From UBA830 sp038146925 (GTDB lineage Bacteria; Pseudomonadota; Alphaproteobacteria; MPNO01; UBA830), in NCBI GenBank assembly GCA_038146925.1, contig JAYQSP010000010.1, positions 101,895 through 165,894 on the forward strand: 64,000 bases of DNA. Reading direction: 5' to 3'. Below, in pieces: positions 34,468 through 43,098 of this stretch. The translations under genes were made by a program, and so were the position numbers. How positions within the stretch are numbered: position 1 is the first letter of the stretch; the number at the start of each line of letters is the position of its first letter. The notes under the pieces were generated by a model. The model saw nothing but the letters and a program-made list of their open reading frames with translations, was not told the origin of the DNA and searched no databases.

Positions 34468-35316
34468 TCAGCGCAGTTTGCGGCGCCGCACGAGATAGAG
34501 ACCTGTAAATCCGAGGCCCAGGACGGCCAGCGTTCCGGGTTCGGGCACCGCAGGGGCATTGATGACCGAAACGCCGTAGGCTATCGCGTTCAGGGTCGCC
34601 GTTTCGGTGTCGCCAGTGCCCAGCGAGCTGTCGAAATCGAGCAGAAACCTTTCGACATCCGGCAACACGATTACCGCACCCTGGCGCCCCGCGCCGGGTC
34701 CCAGCGTCGCGATTGCGGAGTCACCATTCAGCCAGGTCGCAGCGATAGTCACGTCGGGCGTCAGTGCAAGGTATCGCGCCGCGTCTCTTAACCCCATCGA
34801 CAAAACCTGCCCGAACGGACCGTCCATGATCGGGTGCGCGGGATCAGTGATGTTAAGTGTTTCGACGCTCGACGTCGGCAGGGGTACTAGATCTATGCCG
34901 AACGCGTTCAGCAGCGGATCCAGGGAAGTGAAGCTCGTAGACCTGTCGTTGTTTATGACCAGGACCCCGCCGTCATTCACGAAATTCACGAGGTTGGTGA
35001 TATCGCTTCCCGACGGTGAACTGGTTATCCCTAGACGGCCGGTAAAAAACATATCGACGCCGCTGAGATAGCTCGCGGTGGCACTTCCGAATGCGACATC
35101 GCCGGCATCGGTAAACCCGCTGACACCGAATGTCGGATGATTCGCAGGATTCAGCATGGCCGCGCCCAGATCTCCGCCGGGCAGTCCGCTTATGTCGAAG
35201 GAATCGTAGCCGCCTACACTAATGAATGACGCGGATGCGGATGACGCGGCACAAAGGATCCCCACTGCCGCGATCCCGGCATACGTACTCTGAAGAATGG
35301 ATTTCAGTTTTCTCAT
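34468..35316 (-). CDS. PEP-CTERM surface protein
   Basis: A 282-residue exported protein with an N-terminal signal (LQSTYAGIAAVGILCAASSASA) and a C-terminal exosortase signal: VPEPG, a hydrophobic helix (TLAVLGLGFTGLYLV) and RRRKLR. The middle is Gly/Ser/Asp-rich with DGGVLVINNDRS and GPGAGRQGAVIVLPD, like proteins that contain a flavodoxin-like or DUF4350-type domain. Exosortase should cleave at PEP and transfer the protein to the envelope or exopolysaccharide. A sigma-54-type promoter lies upstream at 35362-35377. No exosortase gene is in the window. Confidence 0.9.
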   Translation of the reverse strand: MRKLKSILQSTYAGIAAVGILCAASSASASFISVGGYDSFDISGLPGGDLGAAMLNPANHPTFGVSGFTDAGDVAFGSATASYLSGVDMFFTGRLGITSSPSGSDITNLVNFVNDGGVLVINNDRSTSFTSLDPLLNAFGIDLVPLPTSSVETLNITDPAHPIMDGPFGQVLSMGLRDAARYLALTPDVTIAATWLNGDSAIATLGPGAGRQGAVIVLPDVERFLLDFDSSLGTGDTETATLNAIAYGVSVINAPAVPEPGTLAVLGLGFTGLYLVRRRKLR

Positions 35317-35361
35317 TTTTGCTTCTCAATTGAATGCCTTGACCGGCTGTTGCGCTTTCCA

Positions 35362-35377
35362 AGCAAGAATCGCGCCA
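35362..35377 (-). promoter_or_regulatory. Candidate sigma-54 (RpoN) promoter for PEP-CTERM gene
   Basis: The minus strand reads TGGCGCGATTCTTGCT: GG and GC are exactly 10 bases apart, with one mismatch to TGGCAC-N5-TTGCT. It is about 46 bp upstream of the ATG at 35316, within an unusually AT-rich gap. PEP-CTERM genes in other bacteria are controlled by RpoN with the PrsK/PrsR system, which supports the call. The rest of the 35317-35639 gap shows no gene. Confidence 0.7.
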
Positions 35378-35639
35378 ATAATTTTATTCCATATATTTCA
35401 ACAGGTTAGAAATTACCTCAAGGCCGCCGGTTCGGGATTTGTCAAAAATACCGACAGTTTGAGCACGTTTCGCCCGGCGAGCGTTTAAACCGCTGACAAT
35501 CGGACGACAGACCCTTTCAGGGTTAACGGTCGGCTGTTTCTGGTCCAGGACCAGCGTGCCGGGGCTGGCCGGGACCGCGTCGAAGACGTAAAACGAAATG
35601 ACACACTTCGCCGCCTATCTATGGAAGGGAGATCCAACC

Positions 35640-36347
35640 ATGCCATCCAACGCACGCTGGGAAACGCTCACCGTCGACGGGGTCGACATGGACGTTTTCG
35701 TCGACGAACCCGCCGCGCCGGGCCCGCATCCGGCTATTGTGGTCGCCCATCACCGCGCCGGCAACGATGCGGCGACGACGAAGTTCGTCCAGGATCTGGC
35801 CGGCCAGGGGTACGTCGCGGCGACGCCGCATCTGCATCACCGCCGCCCCGACGGCGAGGACACGCGGGACTCGATCAAGAACCTCGACGACAACCAGATC
35901 GTCGCCGATCTCAACGCCACGGTGGCGCTGCTGCAGGGGCTGGACAGCGTGGATGCCGACCGCATGGGCATCGCCGGGCACTGCATGGGCGGGCGCGTGT
36001 CGTTCCTCGGCGCCGCCTCGATCCCGGCGTTCAAATGCAACGTTGCCTATTACAGCGGCAACATGTTCAAGACGATGGGCACCGGCGACGTGCCGCCGTT
36101 CGAAAAGCTGGACAAACTGCGCGGCCCGTCGCTGGGTTTCTTCGGCAATGACGACGAAAACCCGTCCCCAGCCGACGTCGACAAAATAGACGCGCGGCTG
36201 ACCGAGCTCGGCATCGCCCACGAATTCCACCGCTACGACGGCTGCGGCCACGCCTTCCAGAATTTCCACAACCCGCAGGGCTACCGCGCCGCCGCGACGG
36301 CGGATTCGACGGCGAAGATGTTCGCCTGGCTGGAGAAGAATCTGTAG
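35640..36347 (+). CDS. Dienelactone hydrolase family protein
   Basis: A 235-residue alpha/beta-hydrolase of the DLH family. The nucleophile is Cys in GHCMGGRVS (residue 117), with likely acid Asp in FFGNDDENPS and base His in GCGHAFQNF, the Cys-Asp-His triad of true DLH. DLH opens dienelactones to maleylacetate, which the enzyme at 54569 could reduce. ATG 35640 has GAAGGGAGATC upstream; an in-frame ATG at 35598 gives a longer, less typical N-terminus. Confidence 0.9.
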   Translation: MPSNARWETLTVDGVDMDVFVDEPAAPGPHPAIVVAHHRAGNDAATTKFVQDLAGQGYVAATPHLHHRRPDGEDTRDSIKNLDDNQIVADLNATVALLQGLDSVDADRMGIAGHCMGGRVSFLGAASIPAFKCNVAYYSGNMFKTMGTGDVPPFEKLDKLRGPSLGFFGNDDENPSPADVDKIDARLTELGIAHEFHRYDGCGHAFQNFHNPQGYRAAATADSTAKMFAWLEKNL

Positions 36348-36374
36348 GGCCGCCAAGCCTCAATCAATACGGCG

Positions 36375-36430
36375 TCATCCCCGCTCCTTCGAGACGCGCG
36401 TAAGCGCGCTCCCCAGGATGAGGTCGGGGA
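36375..36430. repeat. Dispersed palindromic repeat, second family, copy 2
   Basis: TCATCCCCGCTCCTTCGAGACGCG, a GCGCGC centre, then CCCCAGGATGAGGTCGG. It is the reverse complement of the 31585-31638 copy with a few substitutions. A further CCCGGG-rich palindromic stretch follows to about 36490, between two converging genes. Confidence 0.7.
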
Positions 36431-36540
36431 TCTCCCGGCAAAATTCCCGGGTCGCCTGAAGATTCCCGACTCCGCGGGAATGACGGGATAAAGATCAGAG
36501 TGCCGCGCCCGCGTTGCAGGCCCTGTCGCGGACGCGCAGA

Positions 36541-37326
36541 TCAGCGCCGGCGCATCCGACGGTGCATCAGGCCGATTACGCCGAGCGACAGAAGGATCGC
36601 GGCACCCGGTTCGGAGATGGAGGCCGTTGCGCCCACGGTCAGCACGTCGGAAATTGCGAAAAATCGCAGCTGGTTCGTATTGAAGAACAGGCTGTTGGCC
36701 ACCCAGGGCGAGGTCGTGAACGTCAGGCCGGATTCCACCAGCACGTTCCCGAGTTCCCGGCCAGGGAAGCCCTCGCCCGTGGTGAATGTGCCGGTGTGGA
36801 CGGATTCCGTGAAGAACGTGCCGCCGCCGCTAAGGCCCGGCGCGGGGGTGCCGTCTTCCTGAATGCCAAGCGGCGAGGCGATGGAATTGTCCCAGAGATC
36901 GGCGTAGTTGTCCGCGATGCGGGTGCTGCCGTCCAGCAGGTAGATCGGCACGCCGAGACCGTCGGTCAGCGGGTTGGTGCCGGTATTGTCGCGCGCGTCG
37001 ACCGTCGCGGTCGAACCGATGGCCGTCCACATCGTTCCCAGCGATGTGAGCGCAGCCTGAGAGTTCGCGGCGGCGGTGACGAACGCATTGTAGTCAGCGA
37101 TGTCTGTCGACAGGGCGTCGCGCCGGGTGCTGGTGACAAAGGCCAGCCGGTATTGCTGTCCGTTGACCAGATCCCCCGGCGTGGTGATCGGCGCCGCGAC
37201 GGCGCGGTTTCCTGCCGCCGTGAAAACAAACAGCAACGTCAGAACGAAAACCGGAATATACGAAACGAAACGGAGACGGCCGCGCGCGGCACTCTGCCGC
37301 CGGCCCGCGAAAAAATTACTGAACAA
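36541..37326 (-). CDS. Exported protein with PEP-CTERM-like sorting signal
   Basis: A 261-residue protein with an N-terminal membrane/signal segment (YIPVFVLTLLFVFTAAG at about 22-38) and a C-terminal SEPGAAILLSLGVIGLMHRRMRRR, a PEP-CTERM-type tripartite signal in which the first Pro is Ser. The middle is Thr/Gly-rich with no recognised enzyme motif; TTPGDLVNGQQYRLAFVTS and LTDGLGVPIYLLDGSTRIAD recall uncharacterised PEP-CTERM surface proteins. No sigma-54 site like that of the other PEP-CTERM gene was found upstream. Confidence 0.82.
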   Translation of the reverse strand: MFSNFFAGRRQSAARGRLRFVSYIPVFVLTLLFVFTAAGNRAVAAPITTPGDLVNGQQYRLAFVTSTRRDALSTDIADYNAFVTAAANSQAALTSLGTMWTAIGSTATVDARDNTGTNPLTDGLGVPIYLLDGSTRIADNYADLWDNSIASPLGIQEDGTPAPGLSGGGTFFTESVHTGTFTTGEGFPGRELGNVLVESGLTFTTSPWVANSLFFNTNQLRFFAISDVLTVGATASISEPGAAILLSLGVIGLMHRRMRRR

Positions 37327-37456
37327 GGTCCACCCCTTCTCTAACGACCTACTCTTCCCCGACCGCGCATCTTTTCCCGATGCACTGGAGGCCTCACCTT
37401 GGGGCCTTAACTCAGCCGAATTTCTTTGTCATGGGGGAGGGTGGCGGGACCGGTTC

Positions 37457-38416
37457 CTACCCGGCGCTGCAGGCCCCGCCGCCGAGCACGCAGAACCTGG
37501 CGCAGTGGGGGTGGTTCAGCGGCACGTCGGCGGCTGCTTCCGCCAGGGTCTCGCCCATTTCGAAACGCTCGTCGTAGGGCAGCAGCGTGCAGGGCACGAC
37601 CACGGGCTTGTCGGCGCCGCGGCGCTTCACCACCATGCGCGACGTCGCGCACATCATGGCGTCGGGCGATACGTTCAGGATGCCCCAGCAGGCGGTGGTG
37701 ATTTCCGGCACGTCGGCCATCTCGTCCATTTCGGGGAACAGCACCAGATCGACCGGGTTCTGCGGATCGATGGTCAGGCCGATATTGGCGAACAGCCTGC
37801 CGTATCCGGCGCGCAGGCCCGCTTCGTCCTCGTCCCGGAAGGTGCGCCCGGCGACGTTGATATTGAAACCGTTCTCCGACAGCCATTGCAGCCCGGCGAT
37901 GGCGGGTTCCCACGACCGGGGGCCGCGTTCCTTTTCGTGGTGCATGCGGTCGTAGTGATCGATGGAGACGCGCATCACCAGTTTATCGCCGTATTCTTCG
38001 CGGAGGCGCTTGAGGCCGTCGCGCATCTTCGCCATCGGGCGCATCGCGTTGGTCAGCACCAGCGCGCGGAAGCCGCGCGACAGCGTCGCGTCCAGAATGT
38101 CGATCATGTCCGGGTTCATGAACGGCTCGCCGCCGGTAAAGCCGATTTCCCCGGTGCCGAGGCCGTCGGCCTCGATCTCGTCCAGATAGGCCGTGACTTC
38201 GGCGGCGGTGATATAGACCAGCCGGTCGTTGGTCGGGCTCGATTCGATGTAGCAGTTGGCGCAGGTCAGATTGCACAGCGTGCCGGTATTGATCCAAAGC
38301 GTCTGCAGCGCGCGCAGCGACACGGCGGCGCGCGGCTCGCCGGCGGCGGTGGTCTGCGGGTTCTGGAACTTGGACGCATCGAGGGGTGCGACGTTGCTGG
38401 GTGCCGCGATATCCAT
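37457..38416 (-). CDS. Radical SAM protein with C-terminal cysteine cluster
   Basis: A 319-residue protein. CNLTCANC (Cys 48/52/55) is the CxxxCxxC 4Fe-4S SAM site; GEIGFTGGEPFMNPD is the GGE SAM-binding motif. The C-terminal third has further Cys (ACWG, MCATS, PCTLL, HCARFC, ACSAG), consistent with one or two auxiliary Fe-S clusters as in SPASM/Twitch enzymes that modify peptides. No obvious small substrate peptide is adjacent; the peroxiredoxin at 38636 diverges from it. Substrate unknown. Confidence 0.9.
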   Translation of the reverse strand: MDIAAPSNVAPLDASKFQNPQTTAAGEPRAAVSLRALQTLWINTGTLCNLTCANCYIESSPTNDRLVYITAAEVTAYLDEIEADGLGTGEIGFTGGEPFMNPDMIDILDATLSRGFRALVLTNAMRPMAKMRDGLKRLREEYGDKLVMRVSIDHYDRMHHEKERGPRSWEPAIAGLQWLSENGFNINVAGRTFRDEDEAGLRAGYGRLFANIGLTIDPQNPVDLVLFPEMDEMADVPEITTACWGILNVSPDAMMCATSRMVVKRRGADKPVVVPCTLLPYDERFEMGETLAEAAADVPLNHPHCARFCVLGGGACSAG

Positions 38417-38635
38417 GAGTTTTCCTGTGTTTCTGGGCCGGACGTTCGGTGTATGCCTAACATATAGTCCCTAAGCGGCGCCAAGCGGATAAACTTTTCG
38501 TCAGGGAATATGCCGGCGGCGCACAGGTGTTTCCACTTTCAAGCGGACCGGCGCGCGCTTGACACCCGGCAGGGCGGTGCATACCTGACGGGAACGGGCA
38601 GGGGACGTTCCTTTCATCACACCCAAGACAGGCAC

Positions 38636-39295
38636 ATGGCATTACGCATTGGCGACATCGCCCCCGATTTCGAGGCGGAAACCACCCACGGACCGATCAA
38701 ATTTCACGACTGGATCGGCGACAACTGGGCGATCATTTTCTCGCACCCGAAGGATTTCACCCCGGTCTGCACGACCGAGCTCGGCTACATGGCGAAGCTG
38801 CAGCCGGAATTCGACAGGCGCGGCGTCAAGGTCATCGGCCTGTCGGCCGACGGCGTCGACAATCACGAAGCCTGGGCCAGGGACATCGAGGAAACGCAGG
38901 GCGCGGCGCCGAAATACCCGATCATCGGCGACACCAACCTCAACGTCGCCAAGCTCTACGACATGCTGCCCGCCAGCGCCGGCGGTGATCCCGCCGACCG
39001 CACGCCCGTCGACAACCAGACGGTGCGCACCGTGTTCGTGATCGGCCCGGACAAGAAGGTGCGCCTGCAGATCACCTATCCGATGACCACGGGGCGCAAT
39101 TTCGACGAGATCCTGCGCGTCGTCGATTCCATGCAGCTGACCGAGGCGCAGCCGGTGGCGACGCCGGTCAACTGGAAACCCGGCGACGACGTGATCATCG
39201 TGCCGTCGGTGTCCAACGAAGAAGCCGAAAAGAAATTCCCCAAGGGCTTCACGGAGCACAAACCCTATCTGCGGACGACCCCCGACCCGAGCTGA
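38636..39295 (+). CDS. 1-Cys peroxiredoxin (Prx6 type)
   Basis: A 219-residue thiol peroxidase. The peroxidatic Cys45 lies in HPKDFTPVCTTELG; the length and long C-terminal domain (NWKPGDDVIIVPSVSNEEA) identify the Prx6/1-Cys class, in which no resolving Cys is needed. It removes peroxides in the cytoplasm. The ATG at 38636 follows a purine-poor leader with ACAGGCAC; the region from 38510 in the same frame is open but unlikely to be coding. Confidence 0.93.
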   Translation: MALRIGDIAPDFEAETTHGPIKFHDWIGDNWAIIFSHPKDFTPVCTTELGYMAKLQPEFDRRGVKVIGLSADGVDNHEAWARDIEETQGAAPKYPIIGDTNLNVAKLYDMLPASAGGDPADRTPVDNQTVRTVFVIGPDKKVRLQITYPMTTGRNFDEILRVVDSMQLTEAQPVATPVNWKPGDDVIIVPSVSNEEAEKKFPKGFTEHKPYLRTTPDPS

Positions 39296-39354
39296 TCGGC
39301 AGCTGGCATAGACGGCGGTCCGAATGGGCCGCCCTTCTTTGCCGAGTGCCGGTC

Positions 39355-40260
39355 TCAGAAAATACGCCCGACGAAAAAGCGTTCCATGAAGGTATTGAAG
39401 GCGCCGATTTTCGCCGGCACGTATCGGCTCCGCGCCGACAGGCTGTAGATCGAGGCGCGCGGCAGATCGTAATCCGCCAGCACTTGCCTGATGGTCCCTT
39501 CGGCGAGCGCGTCGCGAAAAAACGCCTCCGGGCCGTAGCCGATTCCGAGGCTCTGTTCGGTGGCGGCGGCGATGACACGCCCCGCGCTTGTCGTGATACG
39601 GCTGCTCACGGGAACGGCATATTCCTGGTCGCCGCGCGAAAGCCGCCAGGTGCCCGGATCGTCGACATAGCTGTAGGACAGGCACTGATGATCGCCGAGC
39701 GCATCGGGATCGACAGGCTCGCCGTGCCGGTCCAGATAGACGGGCGACGCGCACAGTATCCGCGTCGACTGGCTGATCCGAACGATATCCAGTGTCTTCG
39801 GAATCTGCGGTTCCGACATCTGCAGGCGAATGGCGATATCGTATCCGCCTTCCATCGGATCGACGGTCTGGTCGCTCAGGCTCAGATCCAGCTGGATCAG
39901 CGGGAACGCCTGCAGGAATTCGACCACCGCCTCGCCCAGATCGCTGAGGCCGAAATTGACCGGGGCGACGACCCGCAAATTTCCCTGCGGCCCGGTGGAT
40001 GAATCGGAAACGCTGCGTTCGGCGTGGTCGATTTCTTCGAGGATCCGGCAGCATTTTTCGTAGAACGTCTCGCCGGCCTCCGTCAGGCTCATCTGCCGGG
40101 TCGTCCGGTTCAGAAGCCGGACGCCGAGCCGGTCCTCCAGATCGATAATGTGGCGGCTGACAGCGGCGCGTGACATGCCGATCCGCCCGGTGGCGCGGGA
40201 AAATCCGCCGGTCTCCACGACGGCCTGAAAGGCGCGCATCTGTTCGACCTTGTTCGCCAT
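39355..40260 (-). CDS. LysR-family transcriptional regulator of the lig/pob operon
   Basis: A 301-residue LysR protein: winged helix at residues 5-65 (QMRAFQAVVETGGFSRATGR, RAAVSRHIIDLEDRLGVRLL, NRTTRQMSLTEAG) and a periplasmic-binding-like effector domain. ATG 40260 is chosen as the usual family start; an in-frame ATG at 40305 would extend into the promoter. It diverges from ligA across 155 bp, so it probably controls ligA-ligB-pobA in response to 4-hydroxybenzoate or protocatechuate. The CrgA/DsdC-like subgroup is suggested by SRATGRIGMSRAAVSRHI. Confidence 0.9.
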   Translation of the reverse strand: MANKVEQMRAFQAVVETGGFSRATGRIGMSRAAVSRHIIDLEDRLGVRLLNRTTRQMSLTEAGETFYEKCCRILEEIDHAERSVSDSSTGPQGNLRVVAPVNFGLSDLGEAVVEFLQAFPLIQLDLSLSDQTVDPMEGGYDIAIRLQMSEPQIPKTLDIVRISQSTRILCASPVYLDRHGEPVDPDALGDHQCLSYSYVDDPGTWRLSRGDQEYAVPVSSRITTSAGRVIAAATEQSLGIGYGPEAFFRDALAEGTIRQVLADYDLPRASIYSLSARSRYVPAKIGAFNTFMERFFVGRIF

Positions 40261-40415
40261 GCCGGCCCTGCCAATTGTCAATATAATCGGGAAGGTAAGT
40301 TTCAATATAACATGATTGTCAAATTATACATGTCAATCTACCGTCGTCCCCATCACGAATTTGTTCATGACGGGACGGCCCGGACCGCCGCTCCGTACAG
40401 CGCGAGGGCGACAAA
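40261..40415. promoter_or_regulatory. Divergent LysR/ligA promoter and operator region
   Basis: An AT-rich intergenic stretch with repeated TTGTCAA and TTTCAATATAA words: ATTGTCAATATAAT at about 40274, TTTCAATATAACA at about 40301, and ATTGTCAAATTATACATGTCAAT at about 40315. Several fit the LysR T-N11-A pattern. The divergent layout makes this the likely binding site of the regulator and the promoter of both transcripts. Confidence 0.6.
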
Positions 40416-40775
40416 ATGATCGATCAGCGAGACCCGGACAATCCGATTGCCGATACCTATGTTTTCGACCTGGAGATGAGCGAAAAGGGGCGGCGTGTAA
40501 ACCGTCTGGCCGAATGGCTCAACAGCGCGGAAAACCGCGATGCGTTCAAGGCGGACATGAACGGCGTCATGGATCGGTTCGACCTGACTGCCGAGGAAAA
40601 GCAACTGATACTCGACAACGACTGGCTCAATCTCGTGAAGGCGGGCGGCAATATCTACAACGTCGTCCGCATCGCCCATCTGTTCGATGTCGGCCTTTAT
40701 CCCCTGGGGGCCCAGCAGCTGGGCATTTCCTACGAAGAATTTCTTAAAACCCGCAATGAAGAAGGAGCAACCTGA
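40416..40775 (+). CDS. ligA: Protocatechuate 4,5-dioxygenase alpha subunit LigA
   Basis: A 119-residue small subunit of the type II extradiol dioxygenase that opens protocatechuate between C4 and C5. It is all-helical with NRLAEWLNSAENRDAFKADM, WLNLVKAGGNIYNVVRIAHLF and GISYEEFL, matching LigA. It ends one base before the ATG of ligB, with GAAGGAG as the ribosome site for the latter. Gallate or related dioxygenases have similar alpha subunits, but pobA next door supports protocatechuate. Confidence 0.87.
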   Translation: MIDQRDPDNPIADTYVFDLEMSEKGRRVNRLAEWLNSAENRDAFKADMNGVMDRFDLTAEEKQLILDNDWLNLVKAGGNIYNVVRIAHLFDVGLYPLGAQQLGISYEEFLKTRNEEGAT

Positions 40776-40776
40776 C

Positions 40777-41634
40777 ATGGCCCGAATTGTCGCTGGAATT
40801 GGAACCTCTCACGTGCCGTCGATCGGTGCGGTGGTCGACCAGGGCCGGCAGGAAGCCCCGGAATGGAAGCCGCTCTTCGATGCCTACGTGCCGGTTAGAA
40901 CCTGGCTGTCGGACGACCGCAAAGTAGATGTCGCGATCGTTATCTATATCGTTATCTATAACGACCACGCCTGCGATTTTTCGTTCTCGAAATATCCGAC
41001 ATTCGCGGTTGGCGCGGCATCCGAATATGCCATCGCCGACGAAGGGTTCGGCGTCAGGCCGCTGCCGCCGATCAAGGGCGATCTCGAATTCTCCGCTCAT
41101 ATCTGCCGGCATCTGGTGTACGAAGAAGAATTCGACATCACGGTGTGCAAGGACATGGCCGTCGAACACGGTCTGCTGGTCCCGATGGATCTGTGCTTTC
41201 CCCAGCAGGGCGACTGGCCGGTCAAAGTGGTCCCCGTGCAGGTCAATGTCCTGCAGCATCCCATTCCGACGGCGCTTCGGTGTTTCAAACTGGGACAGGC
41301 GCTGCGCCGCGCGGTCGAAAGCTATGACCGCGACATTAATGTCGCCGTCATGGGAACCGGCGGCATGCCGCACCAGCTTCACGGGGAACGCTTCGGACAT
41401 CTGAATTCGGACTTCGATCAGTGGTTCCTCGACCGCATCGAAAACGATCCCCAGTCGCTCTGCGAGATGACCCATCACGAACTGATGGATCAGGCGGGGG
41501 CCGAAGCGGTCGAACTGATCATGTGGCTGACCATGCGCGGCGCGATGACGCCCGATGCGGAGCGGATCCACCGCAACTACTATGCCCCCATGACCACGGG
41601 AATGGGGTTGATCACCCTGCAGGACGCGGCCTGA
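40777..41634 (+). CDS. ligB: Protocatechuate 4,5-dioxygenase beta subunit LigB
   Basis: A 285-residue catalytic subunit with non-haem Fe(II). Expected ligands are visible: His12 (IGTSHVPS), His64 (YNDHACDF), the catalytic His in GTGGMPHQ and the Glu in EAVELIMW. The strand before YNDH is doubled, IVIY-IVIY, because of an exact 12-bp tandem duplication (40936-40947 and 40948-40959). Removing it places the His at 60, close to His61 of Sphingobium LigB. The insert lengthens a core strand at the iron site and could impair or alter activity. Confidence 0.88.
   Translation: MARIVAGIGTSHVPSIGAVVDQGRQEAPEWKPLFDAYVPVRTWLSDDRKVDVAIVIYIVIYNDHACDFSFSKYPTFAVGAASEYAIADEGFGVRPLPPIKGDLEFSAHICRHLVYEEEFDITVCKDMAVEHGLLVPMDLCFPQQGDWPVKVVPVQVNVLQHPIPTALRCFKLGQALRRAVESYDRDINVAVMGTGGMPHQLHGERFGHLNSDFDQWFLDRIENDPQSLCEMTHHELMDQAGAEAVELIMWLTMRGAMTPDAERIHRNYYAPMTTGMGLITLQDAA
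40936..40959 (+). repeat. 12-bp in-frame tandem duplication inside ligB
   Basis: ATCGTTATCTAT occurs twice in a row without mismatch, adding four residues (IVIY) just before the conserved NDH iron-ligand motif. The exact identity indicates a recent event. Confidence 0.95.
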
Positions 41635-41695
41635 GACGGTCGCGTAATCGGACCGGGCCCCCGGTCATCATCGCTCAAGAACAGAGGACATCATC

Positions 41696-42880
41696 ATGCA
41701 CGTTCCCGTAGCCATCGTCGGGGCCGGACCGTCCGGATCGTTACTGGCCTGGATCCTGCGCCTCCGCGGTATAGAAAGTATCGTCATCGAAGCGCGTAGC
41801 CGCGAATATGTGGAACAGCGCATCCGCGCCGGCGTGCTGGAGCAGGGCACGGTCGATCTGCTGATCAAGGCAGGCGTCGGCGAGCGCCTGAAGAAGGAGC
41901 ACATGTATCACCGCGGCGTCTGCATCGGCTATCGCAACGAGCATTACATGCTCGATTTCGAAGACCTGATCGGCCGCGGCGTCACCGTCTACGGACAGCA
42001 GGAAATTACCCGCGACCTGCTGAAGGCGCTCGCCGATGAAAACCACAACGTGATCTACGAAGCGCCGGTTGTCGCGATCGAGGGCATCGACGGCGACAGG
42101 CCCACGGTGCGGTACGAACACGACGGCGAGACGCACGAGCTGACGGCCGATATCGTCGCGGGCTGCGACGGGTTTCACGGCGCATCACGCCAGGCGATGC
42201 CGGCCGATGTGCTGCGAACCTATGAAAACGTCTATCCTTTCGGCTGGCTCGGCGTGCTGGCCGAAGCACCGCCGTCGAAAGAGGTTGCGCTGTTCTCCCA
42301 TCACGAGAACGGGTTCGCGCTCCTGAGCATGCGCTCGCCCTCGATCAGCCGGCTGTATCTGCAATGCGCGCCGGACGAGGATCTGAACGAATGGTCGGAC
42401 GACAGGATCTGGGACGAGCTCGACGTGCGGCTCGGCGCGCCCGGCTGGTCGCTGGAACGGGGCGCAATCCTGCAGAAGGAAGTCACGCCGCTGCGCAGCT
42501 TTTTCTCCGAGCCGATGCAGCACGGCCGGCTGTTCCTCGCCGGCGATGCCGCGCATGTGGTGCCGCCCACCGGGGCGAAAGGCCTGAACTCGGCGGTCGC
42601 CGACGTCAGCGTTCTGTCGGCGGCGCTGATTGACCACTTCAAGAAAGACGACGACGCCCTGCTGAAACGGTATTCCGATATCGCGCTCGAACGGAACTGG
42701 CAGGTCCAGCGGTTCTCCTGGGCCAACACGGCGATGTACCATCAATATCCCGATCGCAGCGCCTTCGATCAGCGCATGGCGGAAGCCCAGCTGCGCTATC
42801 TGGTGAGCGACCGGACGCCCCAGATTCTCTATGCCGAAAACCACACCGGGCTGCCGATCGAGTACTGGCCGGATATCTGA
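41696..42880 (+). CDS. pobA: 4-Hydroxybenzoate 3-monooxygenase PobA
   Basis: A 394-residue FAD hydroxylase, the same length as Pseudomonas PobA, that makes protocatechuate from 4-hydroxybenzoate with NADPH. Motifs: VAIVGAGPSGSLLAW (FAD), RIRAGVLEQGTVDLL (substrate/FAD loop), VAGCDGFHGASRQAMP (DG motif) and LAGDAAHVVPPTGAKGLNSA (GD motif). It lies 61 bp after ligB on the same strand, so LigAB would use its product directly. The later genes of the 4,5-cleavage pathway (ligC, ligI, ligJ, ligK) are not in the window. Confidence 0.95.
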   Translation: MHVPVAIVGAGPSGSLLAWILRLRGIESIVIEARSREYVEQRIRAGVLEQGTVDLLIKAGVGERLKKEHMYHRGVCIGYRNEHYMLDFEDLIGRGVTVYGQQEITRDLLKALADENHNVIYEAPVVAIEGIDGDRPTVRYEHDGETHELTADIVAGCDGFHGASRQAMPADVLRTYENVYPFGWLGVLAEAPPSKEVALFSHHENGFALLSMRSPSISRLYLQCAPDEDLNEWSDDRIWDELDVRLGAPGWSLERGAILQKEVTPLRSFFSEPMQHGRLFLAGDAAHVVPPTGAKGLNSAVADVSVLSAALIDHFKKDDDALLKRYSDIALERNWQVQRFSWANTAMYHQYPDRSAFDQRMAEAQLRYLVSDRTPQILYAENHTGLPIEYWPDI

Positions 42881-42919
42881 GGCGCGGCCGTGCAGGCGAG
42901 ACAGGCGCATACTTCTCTT

Positions 42920-43018
42920 GTCCCCTCCCCCTTGAGGCTGAAGCCGCGAAGCGGATGAAGGGGTTAGGGAGAGGGTGAAATAAGCGTGTCTCCCCCTCTC
43001 CCCGGTGGGGAGAGGGAA
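42920..43018. repeat. Dispersed palindromic intergenic repeat, copy B (inverted)
   Basis: GTCCCCTCCCCCTTGAGGCTGAAG then CGAAGCGGATGAAGGGGTTAGGG and CCCCTCTCCCCGGTGGGGAG. Its reverse complement aligns with 14848-14959. It occupies the 218-bp gap between pobA and the amidohydrolase gene. Confidence 0.75.
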
Positions 43019-43098
43019 TTATGTTTTTCGATCTGCACAGGTGTGCCTCGCTGATCAAAACGCGCTAATCTTTCCGAAATCAAACGGGGAGCGCGCCC

